Positions 26,347-34,088 of a stretch of 51,734 bases of DNA are shown piece after piece. Made by a program: the position numbers and the translations under genes. The first letter of the stretch is position 1; each line of letters begins with the position of its first letter. The notes under the pieces were generated by a model. It saw only the letters and a list, made by a program, of their open reading frames with translations. It was not told the origin of the DNA and did not search any database. The stretch comes from Fusobacterium sp. FSA-380-WT-3A. GTDB lineage: Bacteria; Fusobacteriota; Fusobacteriia; Fusobacteriales; Fusobacteriaceae. The DNA is taken from assembly GCF_012843705.1 (NCBI RefSeq), contig NZ_JABAFQ010000013.1, forward strand, positions 1 through 51,734, read 5' to 3'.

Positions 26347-28041
26347 ATGAAAAAAATATTTAAGATAATAATCATAATATTATTATTTTCATTAACAGCC
26401 TGTGGTGTTTCATCTAGCAAAGCAAAGCGAGCTTTACATAAACACTTTATAGAAAGATATAAAGAACCTTTTGTTGTAGAGCATGTTGGTCGTCGTTCAG
26501 ATGGAAAAGAAGAGTGGTATGAGGCACAAGTTTTTCCAGCAAAATATATAGGAACTCCTAGACAATATGATAAATATTATTATAGTAAAGGGAATGTGGA
26601 TATAAAAAAAGGGATATTTGGAGAAAGTATAGATTTTGTTGGAGATTTATACAGATTGGTTATATTAAATGAATCAGCCAATGAGTTTTATGAGAAAAAA
26701 TTAAAAGAGCTATTTGGAGAATATGTATTACCAATTTTTTATATAGATGTAGGTAGTGCTGATATATTTCCAAAATATGAAGAAACTTTAAAAGAAAAAC
26801 TAGAAAATGATGAGTATATTGATATAAAGGGAAATATAATCATTTTTGGTAGAATAAAAAATAAAGAGGACGAACAGAAATATAAAGAAAAAATATTTCA
26901 ATTTGTGACTTTTGTAAAAGAACAAGGGATACAAGAAAAAGTGTCTATAAATTTTGAGGTAGTTGATGAAAGAATATTAGCTAAAGATGCTTTATCATAT
27001 ATTAATAAATTAGAAAAAAGAGAAAATATTGATGAAGATTTTAAAATATTAGATGAGGCTTTTGAAAATACTCCTGAAGAAAATAAAAAAGCTAAAATAG
27101 ATAATTTTTCAAAAAGTGAAATATATACTCAATTAAATAGATATGGTGCTTATCTACTTTCAACAAGAATAGTTGGAAAAGAATATCTCAAAAATAATAT
27201 ATTTTTATTACATCAAAATGCTGATAGTCTATTTTTAGCTTTTGGAATATGTAGTATGCCTATAGAAATATTTTCTAATAGTAAGAGGTGTATATTACCA
27301 AAGGAGATAGAATATAATAGTGTAGATGATTTAAAATTTAATATAAAAACAGAAGAAAAAGAAATAGAAAAAGATGGAAAAACATATTATAAATATTATT
27401 TGAATGATGAGTTGGTATGGGAAAAAGTTCTTAACAATGAGTTAGCAGATTATGAATATGAAAATTTTTATAAGAATGGAGAATTATATTTAGAATATAA
27501 ATATATTGAGAAACGCAGAAATTTTTATAAAAATGGAAAAGTTTATAAAAATGATGTAATACTTCCAAATGATATAGAACTTAGATTTGAAAATAATATC
27601 TTAAAAACTATTACAACAACAAAATATTCAGGGAAAAAACATATTAGATATCTTCTTGATAATAATAGAGTAAGAGAAGAAATAAGTTCAAAAATATATG
27701 AAAAATTAAATCCTACGGATATATGGTATTCTAAGGATAATTTCCTAGCTTTAGATGAAAAAGATAGTTATTTTAATAGTGGAATAGGTAGAATAAAAGA
27801 CGGAGAAAATATAGAGTATTTTTTTAATAAAAAAGAAAATAAAAAAAGTCAGATTAAAATAAAAACTTTTTATAAAGATGGATTATTAGATGGAAATTAT
27901 GAAGAGTATTTTCCTAACGGAAATATTAAAATAAAATGTTCCTATAAAAAAGGATTTTTAGATGGAGAATATAAAGAATATTCTGTTGATGGAAAACTTG
28001 AAAAAGAATATATTTATAAAAATGGAGTAATAATAAAATAA
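26347..28041 (+). CDS. Lipoprotein with unknown N-terminal domain and C-terminal YwqK/MORN repeats
   Basis: This 564-residue protein has a lipobox LTAC (Cys at about residue 19). Residues 20-300 form a domain I cannot place, with segments such as FVVEHVGRRSDGKEEWYEAQVFP and ILPIFYID-like strands. From about 340 onward it turns into MORN-like repeats, ending in YFPNGNIKIKCSYKKGFLDG and EYSVDGKLEKEYIYKNG. It therefore links the lipoprotein and YwqK components of the operon in one chain. The ATG has an AAGAGGA site, 18 bases after the previous gene. Confidence 0.7.
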   Translation: MKKIFKIIIIILLFSLTACGVSSSKAKRALHKHFIERYKEPFVVEHVGRRSDGKEEWYEAQVFPAKYIGTPRQYDKYYYSKGNVDIKKGIFGESIDFVGDLYRLVILNESANEFYEKKLKELFGEYVLPIFYIDVGSADIFPKYEETLKEKLENDEYIDIKGNIIIFGRIKNKEDEQKYKEKIFQFVTFVKEQGIQEKVSINFEVVDERILAKDALSYINKLEKRENIDEDFKILDEAFENTPEENKKAKIDNFSKSEIYTQLNRYGAYLLSTRIVGKEYLKNNIFLLHQNADSLFLAFGICSMPIEIFSNSKRCILPKEIEYNSVDDLKFNIKTEEKEIEKDGKTYYKYYLNDELVWEKVLNNELADYEYENFYKNGELYLEYKYIEKRRNFYKNGKVYKNDVILPNDIELRFENNILKTITTTKYSGKKHIRYLLDNNRVREEISSKIYEKLNPTDIWYSKDNFLALDEKDSYFNSGIGRIKDGENIEYFFNKKENKKSQIKIKTFYKDGLLDGNYEEYFPNGNIKIKCSYKKGFLDGEYKEYSVDGKLEKEYIYKNGVIIK

Positions 28042-28062
28042 ATTTTGTAGAAAGGAAAAACT

Positions 28063-30044
28063 ATGAAAAAATTTATTATATTTTTAATTTTACTTTTTCA
28101 TAATATTATTTATGGAGAAATAATTTATGATGATGGAGAAGTAAAATTAAATTTAGTTATGAATAATAATGGAACATATACAGTTTATAATATTAATGAT
28201 AACAATAAACCGTTTACAGGAGACATAAAAATATCAGGAAAAGATACTGATTTTAGATATGAAGATTTTTATTTCTTAGGATATGTAGATAATAAAAAAG
28301 GGTCTATAAGAGAGAAAAAAGAATATAAAGAGATGAATGATTATAAAAATTTAAGAGGAGTTCATGACCATAAATTTAGAAATACAGCTTTTTTTAAATT
28401 TTATGAGTCATATCCTCATTATAATGGATATTATAGACCTGCTCTTGGAGAAGACCCCTATTATGATGTTTATTTTTTAAAGATTAATATTTTAGGAGAT
28501 ATAAAGTCTGTATTTTTATTTAGAGATGGAATTTTAGAATTAGAGATTATGGATATAATTTCTAATGTAGATACTTTTAATAGTCAATGGCTTATGATAT
28601 ATTTTTATCCAGATGGAAATATACAGAGAATAAGACATTCTTGTGGTTCTTTATTTCCTTTAGAGAGAGAATATTATCCAAATGGTAATAAGAAAAATGT
28701 TAATAGTGTTAATGTGAGAACAGGGGAATTAGATGCTTTTGAAGAATATTCTCAAATGAGTAGATTTGATAGAAGTTTTTTTTCTGAAGAAGATTTGAAT
28801 GATGGAAGTACAGAATATTATATAAATGGAAAAATAAAAAAAGAGGCAAAATACCGTAATGGAAGAGCAGTAGAAGAAGCATTTTTTTATTCTCCAACAG
28901 GTAAGTTAAGAGAAAAAATAGATGTAGAAAAAGGAAAAAATACAATTTACAAAGATAGTGATATTTTTTATAAAGATAGCGAAAAAGAAATAAGATTAGA
29001 GGAAAGAGGGGAAAAAATCTACGCTATAAACTCTAAGGATAATAGTTTATTTACAGGAAAATTAGTAATTGAATCTAATGAAGATAAAAATATTTCAAAA
29101 AAATCAGAAATAAATTATAAAAATGGACTTCAAGATGGTTTAACAAAAATAATTACAGAAACAAAAGTTAAAGTTAAGCATCAAAATACAAAGCGTGAAG
29201 TAAAAAAAACATATGTATTTGCAAGTTATACTTCTTATAAAACAGAAACAGAAGAAATAATGTATAAAAATGGTGAAAAAAATGGGAAGTATAAAAAAAA
29301 TATAGATATAAAGACTGATGTTGAAACCTATCGAGATATAATAAGTATACCAAAAAATAAAAAAGCTGATAAAGAAAAAGGGATAGAAACTGAAAAAATA
29401 ATAATTGAGGGATATTATTCTAATGATAAAAAAGAGGGTGAATTTACTAGATATTACAAAAGAGATTTAACTTTAGGCTCAAAAAATTATGAAGGAGATG
29501 AGATAAAAACAGTAACCCAATATAAAAATGGAATGAAATCTGGAAAATCTATTACTTATGATTTTAGAGGTTATTTAATAAAAGTTAAAAATAACTTGCC
29601 TAAAGATGAACCACTTATTATCAAAGAGGAAAATTATATTTTAGATAAATTACATGGAACACAATATTATTATTCAAAAGATGGGGAAAAATGTCAACAT
29701 TTTTATATTTTAGGAGTTGAATTAGAGAGTAAAGAAGAAAAAAATATTTAGAAATATTAGCAAAAGTTGAGCATAATCAGAATGGAATAACAATGAATGT
29801 AGAAATATATGATACTGAGGGGAAAGTATTAGTAAGAAATACTTATGATAACAAGAAATCAATAGCTACTTATACTTTATTTGATGAGAATGGAAAAATA
29901 AAAAGAGAGAGTAAAAGAGAGGATTTAGCTTGGAGTAGATTTCATGTTAATCATAATCTGATGAGTATGTATGAATCTTTTATGTTAGATGAAAAAAATA
30001 GGAAAGATTTTTTGGAATTTGCATTAGATATAGATAACTTATAA
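28063..30044 (+). pseudogene. Secreted YwqK/MORN gene split near its 3' end by a homopolymer frameshift
   Basis: The first frame (28063-29751, 562 residues) has a signal peptide (1-18) and MORN-like repeats such as YYINGKIKKEAKYRNG and YKNGLQDGLTKI, with a PFTGDIKISG entry motif. It ends abruptly at SKEEKNI. The next frame continues without a break through YLEILAKVEHNQNGITMNVEIY to a stop at 30044; its own ATG at 29793 has no good ribosome site. Adding one A to the A7 run at 29738-29744 restores one 660-residue protein. A terminator follows. It is the last gene of the operon and the second YwqK gene here with a 7-base-run frameshift. Confidence 0.75.
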
Positions 30045-30073
30045 AGAATATTTTAGTATAATAAGATTTTTTA

Positions 30074-30110
30074 AAAAAGGATATTGTAAATTAAATACAA
30101 TATCCTTTTT
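30074..30110. terminator. Bidirectional terminator after YwqK operon
   Basis: AAAAAGGATATTGTA (30074-30088) pairs perfectly with the arm at 30096-30110 around a 7-base loop, between convergent genes. Confidence 0.85.
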
Positions 30111-30135
30111 ATATTTTTCTAAATATTAAAAGTTT

Positions 30136-31074
30136 TTATTTGTTAAATACAGGTTTAAATCTTTCAAAAATTTCATGGACAGAAACTATATCTTTTATTT
30201 TCCAAACATCTCTTCCAGCAAAGAACAATCCATTTTCTAAATCCCCTTTGTGTCCATCTATAAGTCTTTGGCTTACACAGAATTTTCTATTACAATGTTT
30301 TAAACAACTAGAACAAGTGCTAGGTGGTGTAGTTATTTCATTTAAAACTTTTTCAGAATAATTACTTTTAATAGCATTAGCAGGTAATCCTACAGAACTC
30401 ATAATTTTTATAACATCACCTTTTTTTGTATTAACATACATTTGCTTGAAAGCCTCATCAACATCACATTCATGAGTAGCAACAAAACGAGTTCCCATTT
30501 GTACTCCTGTAGTTCCAAGAGATAACATTCTAGTAGCATCTTCTGGAGTAATTACTCCACCAGCTCCAAAAACAGGAAGAGAGACATTTTTAGTAATTTC
30601 TTCCATAATATCCCAAGAATCTAATTCTGTTCCAAGATGTCCTCCAGCATTTCCACCTTCAACAACAATAGCATCAGCCCCTAATTTTTCAGATATTTTT
30701 GCAAGTTTTAGAGATGAAACTATTGGAAATAATTTTATTCCTGTACCTTTAACCATAGAAAAAATATCTCTAGAGAATCCAGCACCACAAATTATAACAT
30801 CAACCTTTTCTTCTATACAAACTTTTACACTTTCAGCAAAAGAAGATACAGCAAACATAATATTTACTCCAAGAGCTCCTTTTTTATTAGTTATTAAAGT
30901 TCTAGCTTTTCTTATTTCTTCTCTTAATTCTTCAAGAGGAAGAGCTGAACCAGCTATAACTCCTATTCCACCTTCATTTGCCACAGCTGAAGCAAGTTTT
31001 GACATAGAACATCTAATAGCCATTCCCCCTTGAATAATAGGGACTTCAATTTCTAAACCATTTATATTTATCAT
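30136..31074 (-). CDS. Nitronate monooxygenase family flavoprotein (FabK-like)
   Basis: This 312-residue TIM-barrel flavoprotein has PIIQGGMAI at the N terminus, EGGNAGGHLGT for FMN phosphate binding, and GAGGVITPEDATRMLSLGTTGVQMGTRF. It belongs to the nitronate monooxygenase / 2-nitropropane dioxygenase family, which also contains the enoyl-ACP reductase FabK. The C-terminal part has a cysteine cluster, CSSCLKHCNRKFC near residues 262-274, as seen in many anaerobe members and suggestive of a bound metal or Fe-S cluster. It stands alone, not in a fatty acid synthesis cluster, so I prefer the general family name. Confidence 0.85.
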   Translation of the reverse strand: MININGLEIEVPIIQGGMAIRCSMSKLASAVANEGGIGVIAGSALPLEELREEIRKARTLITNKKGALGVNIMFAVSSFAESVKVCIEEKVDVIICGAGFSRDIFSMVKGTGIKLFPIVSSLKLAKISEKLGADAIVVEGGNAGGHLGTELDSWDIMEEITKNVSLPVFGAGGVITPEDATRMLSLGTTGVQMGTRFVATHECDVDEAFKQMYVNTKKGDVIKIMSSVGLPANAIKSNYSEKVLNEITTPPSTCSSCLKHCNRKFCVSQRLIDGHKGDLENGLFFAGRDVWKIKDIVSVHEIFERFKPVFNK

Positions 31075-31096
31075 AATACAACCTCCATTAAAAATT

Positions 31097-31133
31097 ACAT
31101 ATGTATTATAACATATCGTATGTTATTTTTAAA
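31097..31133 (-). promoter_or_regulatory. Promoter with palindromic operator upstream of the nitronate monooxygenase gene
   Basis: On the minus strand TTTAAA (31128-31133) and TATAAT (31105-31110) are 17 bases apart. The spacer is filled by the palindrome AACATA-TCG-TATGTT (31110-31124, plus strand), and a second palindrome ACATATGT (31097-31104) follows the -10. Shared ACATA/TATGT half-sites suggest one repressor. Confidence 0.6.
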
Positions 31134-31283
31134 GAGAAAACATAAATCTAAAAATAAAATAACAATATAATTTTATTTTTTGTTTATAGATTAAAGAGTT
31201 TTTTTATAAAAAAAATACTAAAAAAATATATGAAAATAACTATACAAAAATATAAATTTAGATTAATAATGTTATAAAAATAA

Positions 31284-31319
31284 AAAAAGAGGATGTTATA
31301 AATACAACACCCTCTTTTT
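31284..31319. terminator. Terminator of manA
   Basis: AAAAAGAGG and TGTT (31284-31297) pair with AACA and CCTCTTTTT (31306-31319) with one internal mismatch, directly after the manA stop on the minus strand. The remaining 31134-31283 shows only AT-rich sequence without a gene. Confidence 0.75.
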
Positions 31320-31325
31320 AAATTA

Positions 31326-32294
31326 TTATAAATATGATTTTAAAATTTCTACTTTTCCAGATATAATTGTTTTTAAAGTAGCTGGAATAAAGTATGTATT
31401 GCCTTTTACAATCTTGTAAGAGATGTTATTACAAATAATTTCCCCTTCACCATCTAAGATAGAAAAAATTTTAAAGTTTTTATTAGTTTCATCTTCAAAA
31501 GTACCATCAACTAGATATTTATCAACATTAAAATATTGACCTCTTACTAATTCCTCTTTTATAGCTCCAACCAATTGTAGTTTTTGTCTAGATTCGTTAG
31601 TAGACATTTGAACATCACCTTCAAAGTCTATTACATCAAGAGCCTTATCAATATGAAGCTCTCTTAATTTTCCGTCTACTAATCTATCGAAATCATAAAT
31701 TCTATAAGTTGTATCTGAGTTTTGTTGAACTTCACAAATTAAAATAGAACCTTCTAAAGTAGCATGAACAACTCCAGGAAGAAGATTTATAAAGTCTCCT
31801 TTTTTTACTTTTATAGTTTTAAAAAGTCCATCAAATTCTTTCTTATCAACTTTTTCTTTAAATATTTCTTTTGTAATTCCCTCTTTGATTCCTAAAATAA
31901 GAGTTGCATCAGAACTAGCTTCCATAACGTACCAACATTCACTTTTTCCAAATTCTCCTTCAACTCTTAAAGCATATTCATCACTAGGATGAACTTGAAC
32001 TGAAAGTCTATCATTTATATCTAAATATTTAATAAGTAATGGGAATTTTCCTTGAAATCTTTCAACAATTTCTTTTCCAAGTATAGTTTCTTTATCACTT
32101 TCAATAACTTCAACAAGAGATTTTCCAGCAAATTCTCCATTTTCAATATAAGAAAGTCCACCTTTATGAGAACTTACTTCCCAAGATTCTCCATAAAGAT
32201 TTTCATCAGGTAACTCCATATTTAAAACATCTTTAAATTTTCTTCCACCCCAGATTTTTTTTACTAAAGTTTTTTTAAATTTTAATGGATACAT
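31326..32294 (-). CDS. manA: Mannose-6-phosphate isomerase, class I
   Basis: This 322-residue cupin enzyme matches the short class I form: FKKTLVKKIWGGRKF at the start, GESWEVSSHKGGLS, LSVQVHPSDEYAL (zinc ligands Gln and His) and PGVVHATLEGSILICEVQQNSDTTYRIYDFDR. It interconverts mannose 6-phosphate and fructose 6-phosphate in the cytoplasm. It is transcribed alone from a consensus promoter, and an AGGAGGAAAA site precedes the ATG. Confidence 0.95.
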   Translation of the reverse strand: MYPLKFKKTLVKKIWGGRKFKDVLNMELPDENLYGESWEVSSHKGGLSYIENGEFAGKSLVEVIESDKETILGKEIVERFQGKFPLLIKYLDINDRLSVQVHPSDEYALRVEGEFGKSECWYVMEASSDATLILGIKEGITKEIFKEKVDKKEFDGLFKTIKVKKGDFINLLPGVVHATLEGSILICEVQQNSDTTYRIYDFDRLVDGKLRELHIDKALDVIDFEGDVQMSTNESRQKLQLVGAIKEELVRGQYFNVDKYLVDGTFEDETNKNFKIFSILDGEGEIICNNISYKIVKGNTYFIPATLKTIISGKVEILKSYL

Positions 32295-32329
32295 ATTTTC
32301 CTCCTAAAAAAATTTTGTGTTCTTATAAA

Positions 32330-32358
32330 AGTATATTACAAAAAAATAAATATGTCAA
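32330..32358 (-). promoter_or_regulatory. Promoter of manA
   Basis: On the minus strand TTGACA (32353-32358), 17 bases, TATACT (32330-32335), about 36 bases before the manA ATG. Confidence 0.75.
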
Positions 32359-32380
32359 AGTAAATTAAGTTCAAAAAATA

Positions 32381-32405
32381 AAAGAAAGAGAATTTCTTCT
32401 CTTTC
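32381..32405 (-). terminator. Terminator after the XRE-GNAT operon
   Basis: GAAAGAGAA (32384-32392) pairs with TTCTCTTTC (32397-32405) with a 4-base loop; on the minus strand a T-rich run follows. Confidence 0.65.
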
Positions 32406-32408
32406 AAT

Positions 32409-32897
32409 TTATAAATCAGCAATCATATCATACCAAACTACTCCCCCATGAGTAGAATCAGATATTCCCATATTTTTATATCCAAATTGCTCATAAAAAC
32501 CAATTAAATTTTCCTTACAAGTTAAAACCATTTTTTCACGATTAGATTTTTTAGCTTCTTCCATTAAATGTCTCATTAATTTACAAGCTATACCTTTATG
32601 TTGATATTTTGGTAATACATCTAAACCAAAAACAGTTTGATTTTTTCCTAAAGGATTATGTCCACCATTAGCCTCATATAATTCATCTATAATTACATTA
32701 CTGTCGGTAACACAGCCATTTATAAAACCAATAATTTTTTTATCAATAGTAGCCACATAAAAACTATCTGGAAAAGTTTTTATTCTATATAAAAAAGAAT
32801 CATAAGTAGCTGCTTCAGCTTTTGGGAAACAAATACTTTCTATTTTTGTAACAGAATCTAAATCTTCAATTTGTACTTTTCTAATTATAACTTCCAT
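32409..32897 (-). CDS. GNAT family N-acetyltransferase (AANAT-like)
   Basis: This 162-residue acetyltransferase has the GNAT acetyl-CoA loop VLPKYQHKGIACKLM near residues 108-122 and the closing FYEQFGYKNMG. The N-terminal CFPKAEAATYDSFLYRI and FYVATIDKKIIGFING match the arylalkylamine N-acetyltransferase-like subgroup, so an amine is a possible substrate. The gene starts 9 bases after the XRE-S24 regulator and shares its transcript, which suggests stress- or signal-linked expression. Confidence 0.85.
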   Translation of the reverse strand: MEVIIRKVQIEDLDSVTKIESICFPKAEAATYDSFLYRIKTFPDSFYVATIDKKIIGFINGCVTDSNVIIDELYEANGGHNPLGKNQTVFGLDVLPKYQHKGIACKLMRHLMEEAKKSNREKMVLTCKENLIGFYEQFGYKNMGISDSTHGGVVWYDMIADL

Positions 32898-32906
32898 TTT
32901 GTCCTC

Positions 32907-33599
32907 TTATATATCTGATAAAACTTTTATTACTTTTCCAACAACATTAAAGTTTTCTCCAGGACCAATATATATTGGAGAATAATTAGGATTATCACTT
33001 ACTAAAGCAACATAGTTTTTCGTTATTTTAAGTCTTTTTACAAAGGCTTGTTCATCAATAAAAAATGCTCCAATCTCTCCACTTTTTATATCTAAAGTTT
33101 TTTTACAAATTATAATAGAACCATCTTTAATAGTAGGTTCCATAGAATCTCCAACTACATTAACAGCAAAAAGATTTTGATTTGTATTATTAAGACCAGG
33201 TAACATAATATAATCTTCAATATCATTGTCAGTAAAAGCTCCAAGTCCTGCTGAAATTCTTTCAAAAAGAGGAATAGCATTATCTGATATTTGTGTAGCC
33301 TCCTTAGCAGTTTTCTTTATATTACTTTTAACTTCATTTTTTAATTTTTCAATTTTATCCATTATTATTTTAGGAGTTCTTTCAATAGCAGCTAAGTATA
33401 ACATTTGCTCCTTTTCTTCAGGATTAAGATTTAAACAATCAGCAATTCTAAGCAGTACTTCTTCACTAGGTGGATTTTTTACTTCTCCTCTTTCTATTGA
33501 ATTAAAATAAGATTGAGTTATATTTATCATTTTAGCAAATTTATTTTGACTAATCCCAAGAGCTTCTCTTTTTTCTTTTAAAAATTCAGTAAAAATCAA
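32907..33599 (-). CDS. XRE family regulator with S24 (LexA/CI-like) peptidase domain
   Basis: This 230-residue protein has an N-terminal helix-turn-helix (residues about 5-65, LGISQNKFAKMINITQSYFNSIERG) and a C-terminal S24 domain. The self-cleavage apparatus seems complete: an Ala-Gly bond in ISAGLGAF, the catalytic Ser in VVGDSMEPTIKDGS and the Lys in AFVKRLKI. It should be a repressor inactivated by RecA-stimulated self-cleavage, like phage CI or LexA. The start is TTG at 33599 with GGAGGG upstream. It diverges from a small ORF across a region with three identical ATAAGTTATA boxes. No prophage genes are nearby. Confidence 0.88.
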   Translation of the reverse strand: MIFTEFLKEKREALGISQNKFAKMINITQSYFNSIERGEVKNPPSEEVLLRIADCLNLNPEEKEQMLYLAAIERTPKIIMDKIEKLKNEVKSNIKKTAKEATQISDNAIPLFERISAGLGAFTDNDIEDYIMLPGLNNTNQNLFAVNVVGDSMEPTIKDGSIIICKKTLDIKSGEIGAFFIDEQAFVKRLKITKNYVALVSDNPNYSPIYIGPGENFNVVGKVIKVLSDI

Positions 33600-33618
33600 A
33601 TTATATCCCTCCTTTAAA

Positions 33619-33736
33619 ATAAGTTATATTTTCTTATAAATAATCATATAAATAATTATACTATATTTTAAGATAGAATGCAACATTTTAAAAAAACTAT
33701 TGACAAAAATAGTTAGATAAGTTATAATAAGTTATA
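33619..33736. promoter_or_regulatory. Divergent promoters with three ATAAGTTATA operator boxes
   Basis: Plus strand: TTGACA (33700-33705), 17 bases, TATAAT (33723-33728), a perfect consensus. Minus strand: TTGCAT (33678-33683), 17 bases, TATAAT (33655-33660). ATAAGTTATA occurs at 33619-33628 and as a perfect tandem pair at 33717-33726 and 33727-33736, one helical turn apart and covering the plus-strand -10. Each box contains the odd palindrome ATAA-G-TTAT. These are probable operators of the XRE-S24 repressor. Confidence 0.75.
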
Positions 33737-33773
33737 GATAAATATAGTTAAGTTTGGAAAAGGAGGATTATTT

Positions 33774-34001
33774 ATGAAAATACTTATAAAAAATAAAAAA
33801 TGGAATATTTTTTTAGGAAATACAACTACTTTAGAATGTGATGTGATTCAAAGAGAAGGATTATTTTATATTCAATTTGAATATGATAAAAAATTATTTA
33901 AAATAAAAAGTAAAAATATAGATAATACTCTTAGATATTTAGAAGATATGTTTGTAGGGATAGAATTAAGAAAAGAATTAAATAGTAGAATAGCTGTTTA
34001 A
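33774..34001 (+). CDS. Small protein of unknown function controlled from the XRE-S24 operator region
   Basis: I do not recognise this 75-residue protein. It has no signal peptide or membrane segment; it alternates basic and hydrophobic residues (LIKNKKWNIFLGN, LFYIQFEYDKKLFKIKSKN) and ends in a helix, consistent with a small beta-sheet domain plus helix. AAAGGAGGATT precedes the ATG. It is driven by a perfect consensus promoter whose -10 is covered by tandem repressor boxes, so it is probably tightly repressed and strongly induced. A terminator follows. Confidence 0.65.
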   Translation: MKILIKNKKWNIFLGNTTTLECDVIQREGLFYIQFEYDKKLFKIKSKNIDNTLRYLEDMFVGIELRKELNSRIAV

Positions 34002-34049
34002 AATTTATAATAGGAAATCTTTATATGAATAGAAATTTTATAATATATT

Positions 34050-34087
34050 AAAAAGAGGGATTGTTCTAATTACAATACCCTCTTTTT
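34050..34087. terminator. Bidirectional terminator
   Basis: AAAAAGAGGG-ATTGT (34050-34064) pairs with ACAAT-A-CCCTCTTTTT (34072-34087) with a single bulged A. It serves the small plus-strand ORF and abuts the stop of the minus-strand cobQ gene. Confidence 0.8.
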
Positions 34088-34088
34088 T

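Noticed and set aside
20275-30044. Toxin-antitoxin system, as suggested by the usual YwqK antitoxin label
   Set aside because: No toxin-like partner is adjacent and the proteins carry export or membrane signals, so the label is not supported here.
31134-31283. A possible small gene in the gap between the nitronate monooxygenase gene and manA
   Set aside because: Only short AT-rich frames without a ribosome site are present.
32907-34001. Prophage or integrative element around the XRE-S24 repressor
   Set aside because: No integrase, structural phage genes or attachment repeats are present; neighbours are housekeeping genes.
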